NCBI RefSeq assembly: GCF_002939885.1
Contig: NZ_MDED01000001.1
Location: 124,001 to 188,000, forward strand
Reading direction: 5' to 3'
Length of the DNA stretch: 64,000 nucleotides
Source: Xanthomonas cucurbitae
GTDB taxonomy: Bacteria; Pseudomonadota; Gammaproteobacteria; Xanthomonadales; Xanthomonadaceae
The notes below the pieces were generated by a model that did no database searches, was not told the origin of the DNA, and was given only the letters and a program-made list of their open reading frames with translations. The first letter of the stretch is position 1. Every line of letters starts with the position of its first letter. Positions 55,154 to 63,165 of this stretch are shown here, one piece after another. The position numbers were made by a program, and so were the translations under genes.

Positions 55154-55195
55154 GATTCCCGATTCCCGATTCCCGATTCCCGATTCCCGATTCCC
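55154..55195. repeat. Heptamer tandem repeat, 6 copies
   Basis: Six perfect copies of GATTCCC (the complement of GGGAATC), the longest array of the family in this window, between convergent nth and the SulP transporter gene. Confidence 0.93.
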
Positions 55196-55300
55196 GGCCC
55201 AAAAAAAATCGCGACCGGATGATGCGTCTTACGGCGCCATGCATCATCCGGTCGCGACACACTGGACCCCGGCGCGTACGCCGGGGCTACAACAACAGCG

Positions 55301-56860
55301 TCAGGCCGCCTTGCGCGGCGCGTCCACCACCGCGCCTGCGGTCTTGGCCGTGCCTTCGACGCGGCGATCCAGCTCGTTCCAGTCCACCACCAGCTCGCAT
55401 CCACGCGAGGCTGCATTCCGGCTCCAGTCGCGCAACAACTCGATGCAGGCGTGGTCCACGTGGTGCAACTTGGCCACATCCAGATGCAGTGCGGTGTTCG
55501 GCGGCACGCTTTCCAGCGTCCGCGCCATCGCCGGCACCTTCAGGAAGGTGGCCGAACCCTGCAGGGTCAGATGCATTTCGTCCTTCTTGTCGGCGTGCTC
55601 GCGCACTTCAACCTTCAGACGCGAAGAATGCAGCGCCAGGCGGAACAGCGACAGACCAAAGCCGATCAACACGCCGGTCAGCAGGTCGGTCGCCACGATC
55701 GCGAAGGTGGTGGCCAGGTAGATCGCCGCCGTTCCGCGGCCGTAGGTCGCCAGCTCCTTGACCTGCCCGATCTTGATCATCTTCACGCCCGTGTAGACCA
55801 AGATGCCGGCCAGACACGCCACCGGGGTCATCCGCAACAGCCACGGCAGCAGCATCGCGAACACCAGCAGCCAGCTGCCGTGCAGGATGGTCGAGGTGCG
55901 TGTGGCGGCACCGGCCTGCACGTTGGCGGCACTACGCACGATCACGCCGGTCATCGGCAACGCACCCAGGAAACCGCACAGCATATTGCCCACGCCCTGC
56001 GCCGCCAGCTCGCGGTCGTACTGCGTGCGAGCGCCCTGGTGCATGCGGTCCACCGCTGCCGCCGAGAGCAGGGTCTCGGCGCTGGCGATGAAGGCAAAGG
56101 TCACCGCCGACACCAGCAGGGTGTGATTGAACACCCCGAAGATGTCGGAGACGCTCGGGATGCTGATCGCGGAGAACAGGTTGCTCGGCACGTCGACACG
56201 ATTGACGTTCAGACCCTGCAGCTGCGCCGTGGCGGTCACCGCAACCACCGCGATCAACGCACCGGGCAGGAAGCGCAGACGCTGCGGACGCAGCTTCTCC
56301 CACGCCAGGATGATGCCGATCGTCGCCAACCCCACGAACAGCGCGGTGCGCCCGGTACCTTCGCTGATGGCCTGCCACAGCACCGCAGGCAGCGCCGCGA
56401 AGTTTTCCAGACCACGCGCCTTGGGTGCCGCATCCATCAGCACATGCGCCTGCGAGGCCACGATCAGGATGCCGATACCCGACAACATGCCGGCCACCAC
56501 GGCCGGCGAGGTCATCCGGAACCACACCCCTGCACGGCACAGACCGGCAATCAGCTGGATCGCACCGGCGACCAGGATCACCGGCCCCAGCGCCGCGGCG
56601 CCATGCTCACGGACCAGTTCGAACACCAACACAGCCAGGCCGGCGGCCGGCCCGCTCACCTGCAGAGGAGAGCCCGCCAGAAAGCCGACGACCAGACCAC
56701 CGATGATGCCGGTAATCAAGCCGGCGGCCGGCGGCATGCCGGAGGCGATCGCGATGCCCATGCACAAGGGCAACGCGACCAGGAAGACCACGACCGACGC
56801 CAGCAAATCGCGCCCGAACAGTCCCTGGCGGAAATATCCGCCGATACCTGATGTGCTCAT
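55301..56860 (-). CDS. SulP family anion transporter (putative bicarbonate transporter)
   Basis: A 519-residue inner-membrane transporter. About eleven to fourteen helices fill residues 15-405, with the SulP signature region GLVVGFLAGSPLQVSGPAAGL and the later GLTG-like helix pairs. A C-terminal STAS domain (about 415-495) ends in LDVAKLHHVDHACIELLRDW. SulP proteins move sulfate, bicarbonate or dicarboxylates. Because a carbonic anhydrase gene starts immediately upstream, bicarbonate is the likeliest substrate. The gap between the two genes is 11 bp. Confidence 0.9.
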   Translation of the reverse strand: MSTSGIGGYFRQGLFGRDLLASVVVFLVALPLCMGIAIASGMPPAAGLITGIIGGLVVGFLAGSPLQVSGPAAGLAVLVFELVREHGAAALGPVILVAGAIQLIAGLCRAGVWFRMTSPAVVAGMLSGIGILIVASQAHVLMDAAPKARGLENFAALPAVLWQAISEGTGRTALFVGLATIGIILAWEKLRPQRLRFLPGALIAVVAVTATAQLQGLNVNRVDVPSNLFSAISIPSVSDIFGVFNHTLLVSAVTFAFIASAETLLSAAAVDRMHQGARTQYDRELAAQGVGNMLCGFLGALPMTGVIVRSAANVQAGAATRTSTILHGSWLLVFAMLLPWLLRMTPVACLAGILVYTGVKMIKIGQVKELATYGRGTAAIYLATTFAIVATDLLTGVLIGFGLSLFRLALHSSRLKVEVREHADKKDEMHLTLQGSATFLKVPAMARTLESVPPNTALHLDVAKLHHVDHACIELLRDWSRNAASRGCELVVDWNELDRRVEGTAKTAGAVVDAPRKAA

Positions 56861-56871
56861 GATCGGCTCCG

Positions 56872-57552
56872 TCAGGCGAGTTCGGCGCGAACGACTTGCT
56901 GCAGTCGCGGACGCGGGGTGGCTTCAGGCGTGCTGTCGGCCAGCAACGGACGGAAGCCGCCCTTCTCGGCATCGAACGCGCGGATGTCGCCGTGCGCGAT
57001 GTCGTAGATCCAGCCGTGGATGCGCAAGGTGCCGGCAGCCAGGCGTGCGGCAACCACCGGCTGCGTACGCAAATGGTCCAGCTGCGAGACCACGTTTTCC
57101 TCGGTCATGCAGCTCAGCGCATCCTGGCTGTGCGGATCGTGCCCGTGGTGGGCGGTGACGTGCCGCGCCGCATCGGTGTGCTTGAGCCACGCCGCCACGG
57201 ACGGCACGTCCTCCAGCGATTCCGGCTTGAGCACGGCCTTCATGGCGCCGCAGTCGGTGTGGCCGCAGATCACGATGTGACGCACGCCCAATACCGCGAT
57301 GGCGTACTCGATGGCGGCAACCACGCCGCTGACGTGCTGTGAATACGGCGGCACCACATTGCCGATGTTGCGGTAGACGAACAGTTCACCGGGCTGCGCG
57401 GAAAAAATCAGCTCCGGCATGACGCGCGAGTCGGCGCAGGTGATGAACAGCGTATGCGGGCTCTGGCCGCCGGCCAGCTCCTGAAAACGCGCGCTCTGGC
57501 GCGGATACACTTCCTTGCGGAAATGACGAAACCCTTCAAGCAGACTTTCCAT
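56872..57552 (-). CDS. Beta-class carbonic anhydrase paired with SulP transporter
   Basis: A 226-residue zinc enzyme. Ligands Cys39 and Asp41 (CADSRVMPEL) and His98/Cys101 (CGHTDCGAMK) are intact. It is of a different subtype from the Can-like enzyme at 32620-33282 (GHTDCG against GHYGCG). As the first gene of a two-gene unit with the SulP transporter it should feed or consume the bicarbonate carried. I chose ATG 57552 (MESLLEGFRHF), the family-typical N-terminus; upstream in-frame codons are not homologous. Confidence 0.93.
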   Translation of the reverse strand: MESLLEGFRHFRKEVYPRQSARFQELAGGQSPHTLFITCADSRVMPELIFSAQPGELFVYRNIGNVVPPYSQHVSGVVAAIEYAIAVLGVRHIVICGHTDCGAMKAVLKPESLEDVPSVAAWLKHTDAARHVTAHHGHDPHSQDALSCMTEENVVSQLDHLRTQPVVAARLAAGTLRIHGWIYDIAHGDIRAFDAEKGGFRPLLADSTPEATPRPRLQQVVRAELA

Positions 57553-57669
57553 GGGAGATTCCTCTAGGCAACGGATAGCAATCCCCGGCGCAAGCCGCGG
57601 ATTGAAAAAGACAATCAAGTCAAACGAAAGAGCAGGCGCGTGGCGCACCGGGTACAGCGACAGCCGGGA

Positions 57670-58011
57670 TCAGCCAAGCAACGCGTTTGGAGGACGCAGC
57701 TGTGGGATCAGGTCGCGTTTTTGATGTGCAGGCGCGTGGTGCGCGTGCCAGGAGGGTGAGTACCGCGCCAGCATCAGCCATGCCTGGGAGGGCAATGGAA
57801 TATCGTCTGCGGGGTGGGTATCGACCTGGCTCTGTGTTTCCCCGTCGTCCTGCAGAAGGTCGGCGCTGTCGCGCTGCTCGCCTGCATCGGCCGTCACCGC
57901 CACGCCGTCGCCCAGCAACGCGCCTTCAGCGCGGCCGTGCGCACTGGCCGCCGACCACGCACCGAGCGCGAGCAGACAAACCAGTAGCAAATGGAGGAAT
58001 CGGGGAAACAT
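57670..58011 (-). CDS. Hypothetical secreted protein
   Basis: A 113-residue protein with a clear signal peptide (about 1-24, ending ASAHG). The mature part is acidic in the middle and His-rich near the end (SWHAHHAPAHQKRD), which might bind metal. No family is recognised. It lies upstream of the carbonic anhydrase-SulP pair on the same strand with a 117-bp gap, and diverges from the phosphate porin gene. Confidence 0.6.
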   Translation of the reverse strand: MFPRFLHLLLVCLLALGAWSAASAHGRAEGALLGDGVAVTADAGEQRDSADLLQDDGETQSQVDTHPADDIPLPSQAWLMLARYSPSWHAHHAPAHQKRDLIPQLRPPNALLG

Positions 58012-58326
58012 GTGTCCGAAATTAACAATTTAGAACAGGTATACGCAAGTGGTGCGTTGCACAAGCTGGCATCGGCGTTCAGGGTGCGATGTCTCAGGTT
58101 GAGCCTGCTCGCCGGACGAGCCTGGCCACAGTGACTTTGGCAGGCGTGCAGCGGGCTGTCGTGGCACAGTCACATTCAGTTACATGACATACGATGACAC
58201 AGTTGAAACGCGTGTAAAACCTTGTCTTTATTGGAAAAAAATAAATGTGACGGCTCCACTGATTTGTCACATTAACGCAACTTTCACACCATAGCCTGCG
58301 CCCAATTTCCCGCCAGGTCGCATGTC
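58012..58326. other. Intergenic region (315 bp) upstream of the phosphate porin gene
   Basis: A divergent control region, unusually AT-rich from about 58180. It contains several TGTCA/TGACA half-sites (around 58180-58200, 58244-58251 and 58264-58270), consistent with PhoB control of the porin gene. Nothing coding is supported here. Confidence 0.55.
58244..58295 (+). promoter_or_regulatory. Putative PhoB-controlled promoter of the porin gene
   Basis: AATGTGAC (58244-58251) and GTCACATT (58266-58273) form an 8-bp inverted repeat. A TTGTCAC half-site lies at 58264-58270 and CATAGC at 58290-58295 could serve as the -10. A weak two-repeat Pho box may be CTGATTT-GTCA-CATTAAC (58259-58276), placed the same distance from CATAGC as the box of the second pstS. 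The exact PhoB site is uncertain. Confidence 0.45.
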
Positions 58327-59577
58327 ATGAAACCCGCTTCCACCCTGCTCTACTCCGCATTGTTCTTCGCGCTTGCTGCGCCCACGGCGCACGCCGAGAT
58401 CGCCATCGATGCCATCGCCGGCTCGGAGATCTCGCTGGAAGGCCTGGTCCAGGCCGACGGCAACTGGTTTCACAACGACGTGCAGGACCTCAACGGCCCG
58501 ATCGGCGCCAATGGCGACAACTCCGAATTCAGCATCCGCCGTGCGGAGCTGGTGCTCAAGGGCAAGGGCCCGGGCAACGTTGAATGGGTGGCCGGCTACG
58601 ACCCCAGCGTCCTGAAGGAAGTCACCATCCGCGGCACCACCATCCGCAGCACCGGGCGCTTCCTGGACAACAACATCAAGTACAAGTTCGGCGGCAATGC
58701 GAACAACTTCGTGCAGATCGGCCAGTTCAAGCAGCCCAACAGCCTGGAAGAGCTGTCCAGTACCAGGTACAACGATTTCATCTCCAAGGCGGCGGTGACC
58801 AACACCTACGGCATTTCGCGCCGGCTGGGCGTGGAATCGGGCATGGGCGACAACAACTGGAGCGTCACCGCCAGTGCCTTCAGCCGCGAGCTGACCCGCA
58901 ACCAGGCCCACGGCAACGGCTACGGCGCACGCGGCACCTGGGCGCCGATCAACGAGACCGGCAACGTCCTGCATATCGGCCTGAGCTACCTGAACTTCGA
59001 CACCGACGACGACACCCTGCGCCTGCGCGCGCGGCCGGACGCAGACCTCACCACCATCCGCCTGATCGACAGCGGCGCACTCACCAATGTGGACCGCGTG
59101 GGCGTGGCCGGTGCCGAGGCGATGTGGATCGGCGGCCCGTTCAAGCTGCAGAGCGAGTACTTCCTTGAGAACGCCAAGCGCATCGGCAACAACGCGCAGG
59201 ACTACAAGAGCAATGGCTGGTACGTCAGCGGCGTGTGGAACCTGACCGGCGAAACCTGGGGCTACAAGGCCGGCGTGCCGACCAACCCGCTCCCCAATGC
59301 GCCGGCCTCGGGCATGTGGCAGCTGGCACTGCGCTACGACTCCCTGGACCTCAACGACGGTCACCTGGTGTCCAACGGCAACACGCCGTTCGTCGACGGC
59401 GTGCTGGGCGGCAAGATGGACGTGTGGACGGTTGGCGCCAACTGGTACTGGCGCTCCAACTTCAAGTTCGCGCTGAACTACGCCAAGGTCGAGAGCACCC
59501 GCTACAACAGCGCCACGCGTGGCCTGGTGGACGACAACCCGTCGATCGTCGAGGCACGCGCGCAGTTCTACTGGTAA
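58327..59577 (+). CDS. Phosphate-selective porin OprO/OprP family
   Basis: A 416-residue outer-membrane beta-barrel. A signal peptide (about 1-23, ending AHAE) is followed by a series of amphipathic strands and the family parts FSIRRAELVLKGKGPGNVEW, VQIGQFKQPNSLEELSS and the C-terminal ARAQFYW ending in Trp, usual for barrel insertion. OprP/OprO porins take up phosphate or polyphosphate under starvation. It heads the pst region, and its upstream DNA has PhoB-like half-sites. Whether it prefers phosphate or pyrophosphate cannot be read here. Confidence 0.92.
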   Translation: MKPASTLLYSALFFALAAPTAHAEIAIDAIAGSEISLEGLVQADGNWFHNDVQDLNGPIGANGDNSEFSIRRAELVLKGKGPGNVEWVAGYDPSVLKEVTIRGTTIRSTGRFLDNNIKYKFGGNANNFVQIGQFKQPNSLEELSSTRYNDFISKAAVTNTYGISRRLGVESGMGDNNWSVTASAFSRELTRNQAHGNGYGARGTWAPINETGNVLHIGLSYLNFDTDDDTLRLRARPDADLTTIRLIDSGALTNVDRVGVAGAEAMWIGGPFKLQSEYFLENAKRIGNNAQDYKSNGWYVSGVWNLTGETWGYKAGVPTNPLPNAPASGMWQLALRYDSLDLNDGHLVSNGNTPFVDGVLGGKMDVWTVGANWYWRSNFKFALNYAKVESTRYNSATRGLVDDNPSIVEARAQFYW

Positions 59578-59676
59578 GCGCGCGTCGCTGCTGCGGCCGC
59601 CGTGGCGCATCTGCCCGGGCGCGGTATGGCGACCGCAGCGGCGCCCGGCAGTGCTGGAGAACGCCTCGGCACCACG

Positions 59677-59694
59677 CTGTCACCCTGCCGTCAT
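59677..59694 (+). promoter_or_regulatory. Pho box upstream of the first pstS
   Basis: CTGTCAC-CCTG-CCGTCAT: two TGTCA-type 7-mers 11 bp apart, matching the PhoB consensus layout. It lies 87 bp before the GTG of the first pstS, so this gene probably has its own PhoB-driven promoter. Confidence 0.78.
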
Positions 59695-59780
59695 TTCTGC
59701 GACACCGCACGGTCATGCCACTGCCCTGCAATGGCGCCACTGCGGAAGCGTCGCATCCCTTCGCTACAAGGAGCTGTTCC

Positions 59781-60800
59781 GTGATCCATTCCCTCAAGAC
59801 CCGCCTGGCCATCGGCGTACTCGCCGCCTCGCTGGCACTGTGCGCCCAGGCCGCCGATGTCACCGGCGCCGGTGCGTCGTTCATCTATCCGGTGATGTCC
59901 AAGTGGTCGGCCGACTACAACACCGCCACCAAGAAGCAGGTGAATTACCAGTCCATCGGTTCGGGTGGCGGCATTGCCCAGATCAAGGCCGCCAGCGTGG
60001 ACTTCGGCTCCTCCGATGCCCCGCTCAAGCCGGAAGAACTGGCTGCCGCCGGGCTGGCGCAGTTCCCGTCGGTGATCGGCGGCGTGGTGCCGGTGGTCAA
60101 CGTGCCCGGCATCGCCGCCGGCACGCTCAAGCTCGATGGCAAGACCCTGGGCGACATCTTCCTGGGCAAGGTCAGCACCTGGAACGATGCGGCCATTGCC
60201 GCGCTCAACCCGGGCGTGAAGCTCCCCGACGGCAAGATCACCGTGGTGCATCGCTCCGATGGTTCGGGCACCAGCTTCAACTTCACCAACTACCTGTCCA
60301 AGGTCAATCCGGACTGGAAGAGCAAGGTCGGCGAAGGCACTGCCGTGCAGTGGCCGACCGGCATCGGCGGCAAGGGCAACGAAGGCGTCGCCGCCTATGT
60401 GAAGCAGATCAAGGGCGGCATCGGCTACGTGGAGCTGTCCTACGCGCTGCAGAACAAGATGGCCTACACCGCGATGAAGAACGCGGCCGGCAAGTTCGTG
60501 CAGCCGTCCGACGAGACCTTCGCCGCGGCCGCCAACAGCGCCGACTGGGGCACCACCAAGGACTTTTACCTGGTGATGACCAATGCCGCCGGCGACAATG
60601 CCTGGCCGATCACTGCCACCAATTTCATCCTCGTGCAGAAGAAGCCCAAGAACCCGGCCGGCCTCAAGAACACGCTGGACTTCTTCCGCTGGGTCTATAC
60701 CAAGGGCGATGCGCAGGCCAAGCAGCTGGACTACGTGCCACTGCCAGACAGTCTGGTGACGCAGATCGAAGCCTACTGGGCCAAGAACCTTCCCAAGTAA
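59781..60800 (+). CDS. pstS: Phosphate ABC transporter substrate-binding protein PstS (periplasmic)
   Basis: A 339-residue phosphate-binding protein. A signal peptide (about 1-24, ending AQAAD) is cleaved to give a free periplasmic protein. Binding loops are TGAGASFIYPVM, SIGSGGGIAQIKA, DFGSSDAPL and HRSDGSGTSFNFTNYLS. The start is GTG 59781, behind an AAGGAG site. A strong terminator (60856-60885) follows, so this gene is likely its own transcription unit. It is closely similar throughout to the lipoprotein paralogue downstream. Confidence 0.95.
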   Translation: MIHSLKTRLAIGVLAASLALCAQAADVTGAGASFIYPVMSKWSADYNTATKKQVNYQSIGSGGGIAQIKAASVDFGSSDAPLKPEELAAAGLAQFPSVIGGVVPVVNVPGIAAGTLKLDGKTLGDIFLGKVSTWNDAAIAALNPGVKLPDGKITVVHRSDGSGTSFNFTNYLSKVNPDWKSKVGEGTAVQWPTGIGGKGNEGVAAYVKQIKGGIGYVELSYALQNKMAYTAMKNAAGKFVQPSDETFAAAANSADWGTTKDFYLVMTNAAGDNAWPITATNFILVQKKPKNPAGLKNTLDFFRWVYTKGDAQAKQLDYVPLPDSLVTQIEAYWAKNLPK

Positions 60801-60855
60801 GGCACCGCACAACGTGCAGGATCGACGCCGTCTCTCTCCCCGGCGTCGGGACCGG

Positions 60856-60885
60856 GACGCGGCCTCACGGGGCCGCGTCTTTTTT
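60856..60885 (+). terminator. Rho-independent terminator after the first pstS
   Basis: GACGCGGCC (60856-60864) pairs with GGCCGCGTC (60871-60879), followed by six T (60880-60885). It separates the two pstS genes transcriptionally. Confidence 0.85.
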
Positions 60886-60907
60886 GTGATGCCTATCGCG
60901 CCAGTCG

Positions 60908-60925
60908 CTGTCATGCACATGTAAC
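60908..60925 (+). promoter_or_regulatory. Pho box upstream of the second pstS
   Basis: CTGTCAT-GCAC-ATGTAAC: the first 7-mer matches the PhoB consensus perfectly and the second is close, at 11-bp spacing. CATAGC (60939-60944) is a candidate -10. It lies 62 bp before the ATG. Confidence 0.75.
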
Positions 60926-60986
60926 AAAAACATCATTTCATAGCGTGGTCTGCCGGATACCCGGCCCATCCAGCCTCGGAGCTTCC

Positions 60987-62078
60987 ATGAAATTGCAGTC
61001 GGCCAGCCTGACCGCCCTGTCCCTCACCATCGCACTCGCCCTGGCGGCATGCTCGCCCGGCAAGGACGCGCAGTCCGGCGATGCCGCCAAGGGTGCGCCC
61101 GGTGCAGGCGTTGCGGCCAGCGACAGCAAGAGTGCCGAGATCTCCGGCGCGGGGGCCTCCTTCATCTATCCATTGGTGTCCAAGTGGTCGGCCGACTACA
61201 ACGCCGCCACCGGCAACAAGGTGAACTACCAGTCGATCGGTTCCGGTGGCGGCATTGCGCAGATCAAGGCCGGCACGGTGGATTTCGGCTCGACCGACAA
61301 GCCGCTGGATAGCGCCGAATTGGCGCAGGCCGGCCTGGGTCAGTTCCCGTCGGCGATTGGCGGCGTGGTGCCGGTGGTGAACATCGAAGGCATGGCACCG
61401 GGCAAGCTGCGCCTGACCGGCGCGCTGCTGGGCGACATCTTCCTGGGCAAGGTCACGATGTGGAACGACGCGGCGATCGTGGCGGCCAACCCGGGCATGA
61501 CCCTGCCGGCGACCAAGATCAATCTGGTGCACCGCTCGGATGGTTCGGGCACCACCTTCAACTTCTCCAACTACCTGTCCAAGGTCAGCCCGGAGTGGAA
61601 GAGCAAGGTTGGCGAAGGCACCTCCGTACAGTGGCCAGGCGGCGTGGGCGGCAAGGGCAACGAAGGCGTGGCGTCGTACGTGCAACAGATCAAGGGCTCG
61701 ATCGGCTATGTCGAACTGGCCTACGCACTGCAGAACAAGATGCCCTACACCTCGCTGCAGAACGCGGCTGGCCAGTGGGTCGAGCCGAACGCCGACAGCT
61801 TCGCCGCCGCAGCCGCCAGCGCCGACTGGGCCAACGCCCGTGACTTCAACCTGGTGATTACCAATGCACCGGGCGAGAAGGCCTGGCCGATCACCGCCAC
61901 CAACTTCATGCTGATGCACAAGCAGGCCAAGGACGCTGCGCGCAGCAAGGCGACCCTGGACTTCTTCAAGTGGGCACTGGAAAACGGCCAGGCCCAGGCC
62001 AGCGAGCTGCATTACGTGCCGCTGCCGCCGGAACTGGTGAAGCAGATCCAGGCCTATTGGGGCAGCGAGTTCAAGTAA
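60987..62078 (+). CDS. pstS: Phosphate-binding lipoprotein PstS paralogue
   Basis: A 363-residue phosphate-binding protein with a lipoprotein signal (LAAC, Cys22 as lipid site), so membrane-anchored unlike the first PstS. After a Ser/Ala/Lys-rich linker (about 23-50) it repeats the same binding loops: SGAGASFIYPLVS, GSGGGIAQIKAGTVDFGSTDKPL and HRSDGSGTTFNFSNYLS. It is the gene closest to pstC and pstA and probably the partner of this ABC transporter; both copies may serve it. It has its own Pho box. Confidence 0.94.
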   Translation: MKLQSASLTALSLTIALALAACSPGKDAQSGDAAKGAPGAGVAASDSKSAEISGAGASFIYPLVSKWSADYNAATGNKVNYQSIGSGGGIAQIKAGTVDFGSTDKPLDSAELAQAGLGQFPSAIGGVVPVVNIEGMAPGKLRLTGALLGDIFLGKVTMWNDAAIVAANPGMTLPATKINLVHRSDGSGTTFNFSNYLSKVSPEWKSKVGEGTSVQWPGGVGGKGNEGVASYVQQIKGSIGYVELAYALQNKMPYTSLQNAAGQWVEPNADSFAAAAASADWANARDFNLVITNAPGEKAWPITATNFMLMHKQAKDAARSKATLDFFKWALENGQAQASELHYVPLPPELVKQIQAYWGSEFK

Positions 62079-62190
62079 TGCCTGCAGCCCGCCGGCCAGG
62101 CGGGCTGCGCGGCGGCGAGGTGCTTGAGGGCGCCTCGCCGTTCCTGATGTCTCACGCTCCCGCCATTGCGCGGGTGACGGGTTCAATCGA

Positions 62191-63165
62191 ATGAATGCCA
62201 CTGCCATTCCCGAAGCGATGACCGCTCCCCGCGGCCGTGACCTGCGCGATGCGCGCGCCGATCGGCTGTTCAAGCTGGTATTGGCCGCCACCGTGGTGTT
62301 CGTGCTGCTCGCACTGGGCAGCGCAGCACTGTCGATGCTGTGGGGTGGGCGACATGCGCTGCAGATGCAGGGCCTGAGCTTCTTCTATTCCGCCGACTGG
62401 AATCCGGTAGAGAACAAATATGGTGCGCTGGCGCCGATCTACGGCACCCTGGTCACCGCGCTGATCGCGATGCTGATCGCGGTGCCGGTGAGCTTCGGCA
62501 TCGCGTTCTTCCTCACCGAAGTGGCACCGCGCTGGCTGCGTGGGCCGGTCGGTACCGCCATCGAACTGCTGGCCGGCATTCCGTCGATCATCTACGGCAT
62601 GTGGGGCCTGTTCGTGCTGGTCCCGGTGATGACCGAGCACGTGACGCCCTGGCTCAACGACCATCTGGGCACGTTGCCGCTGATCGGCCCGCTGTTCCAG
62701 GGCCCACCGCTGGGCATCGGCCTGCTCACCGCCGGCTTCGTGTTGGCGATCATGGTGATTCCCTTCATTTCTTCGGTGATGCGCGAAGTATTCCTGACCG
62801 TGCCCACGCGCCTGAAGGAATCGGCCTACGCACTGGGTTCCACCAAGTGGGAAGTGAGCTGGGACATCGTTCTGCCCTACACCCGCTCGGCGGTGATCGG
62901 CGGTGTGTTCCTGGGCCTGGGACGCGCGCTGGGCGAAACCATGGCGGTGGCCTTCGTGGTGGGCAACACGGTGCGGCTGTCGCCATCGCTGCTGGAGCCG
63001 GGCACCACCATTGCCGCATTGATCGCCAATGACTTCGGCGAGGCCACCGAAACCTATCGCTCGGCCCTGTTGCTGCTGGGTTTTGTGCTGTTCATCGTGA
63101 CCTTCATCGTGCTGGCGATCGCGCGCTTGATGCTGATGCAGCTCTCGCGCCGGGAGGGCAACTGA
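62191..63165 (+). CDS. pstC: Phosphate ABC transporter permease PstC
   Basis: A 324-residue inner-membrane permease with about six helices. The EAA-type loop that meets the ATPase is in VFLTVPTRLKESAYALGSTKWEVSWDIVLPYTRSAVIGG, near residues 205-243. The first 90 residues contain a helix (about 28-52) and a periplasmic loop. It couples phosphate passage to PstB. The stop overlaps the pstA start (TGATG at 63163-63167), and GGGAGG upstream serves as the pstA ribosome site. Confidence 0.95.
   Translation: MNATAIPEAMTAPRGRDLRDARADRLFKLVLAATVVFVLLALGSAALSMLWGGRHALQMQGLSFFYSADWNPVENKYGALAPIYGTLVTALIAMLIAVPVSFGIAFFLTEVAPRWLRGPVGTAIELLAGIPSIIYGMWGLFVLVPVMTEHVTPWLNDHLGTLPLIGPLFQGPPLGIGLLTAGFVLAIMVIPFISSVMREVFLTVPTRLKESAYALGSTKWEVSWDIVLPYTRSAVIGGVFLGLGRALGETMAVAFVVGNTVRLSPSLLEPGTTIAALIANDFGEATETYRSALLLLGFVLFIVTFIVLAIARLMLMQLSRREGN

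Noticed and set aside
55154-55195. Possible CRISPR or phage-related direct repeats
   Set aside because: Units are only 7 bp with no spacers, so this is a simple tandem repeat.
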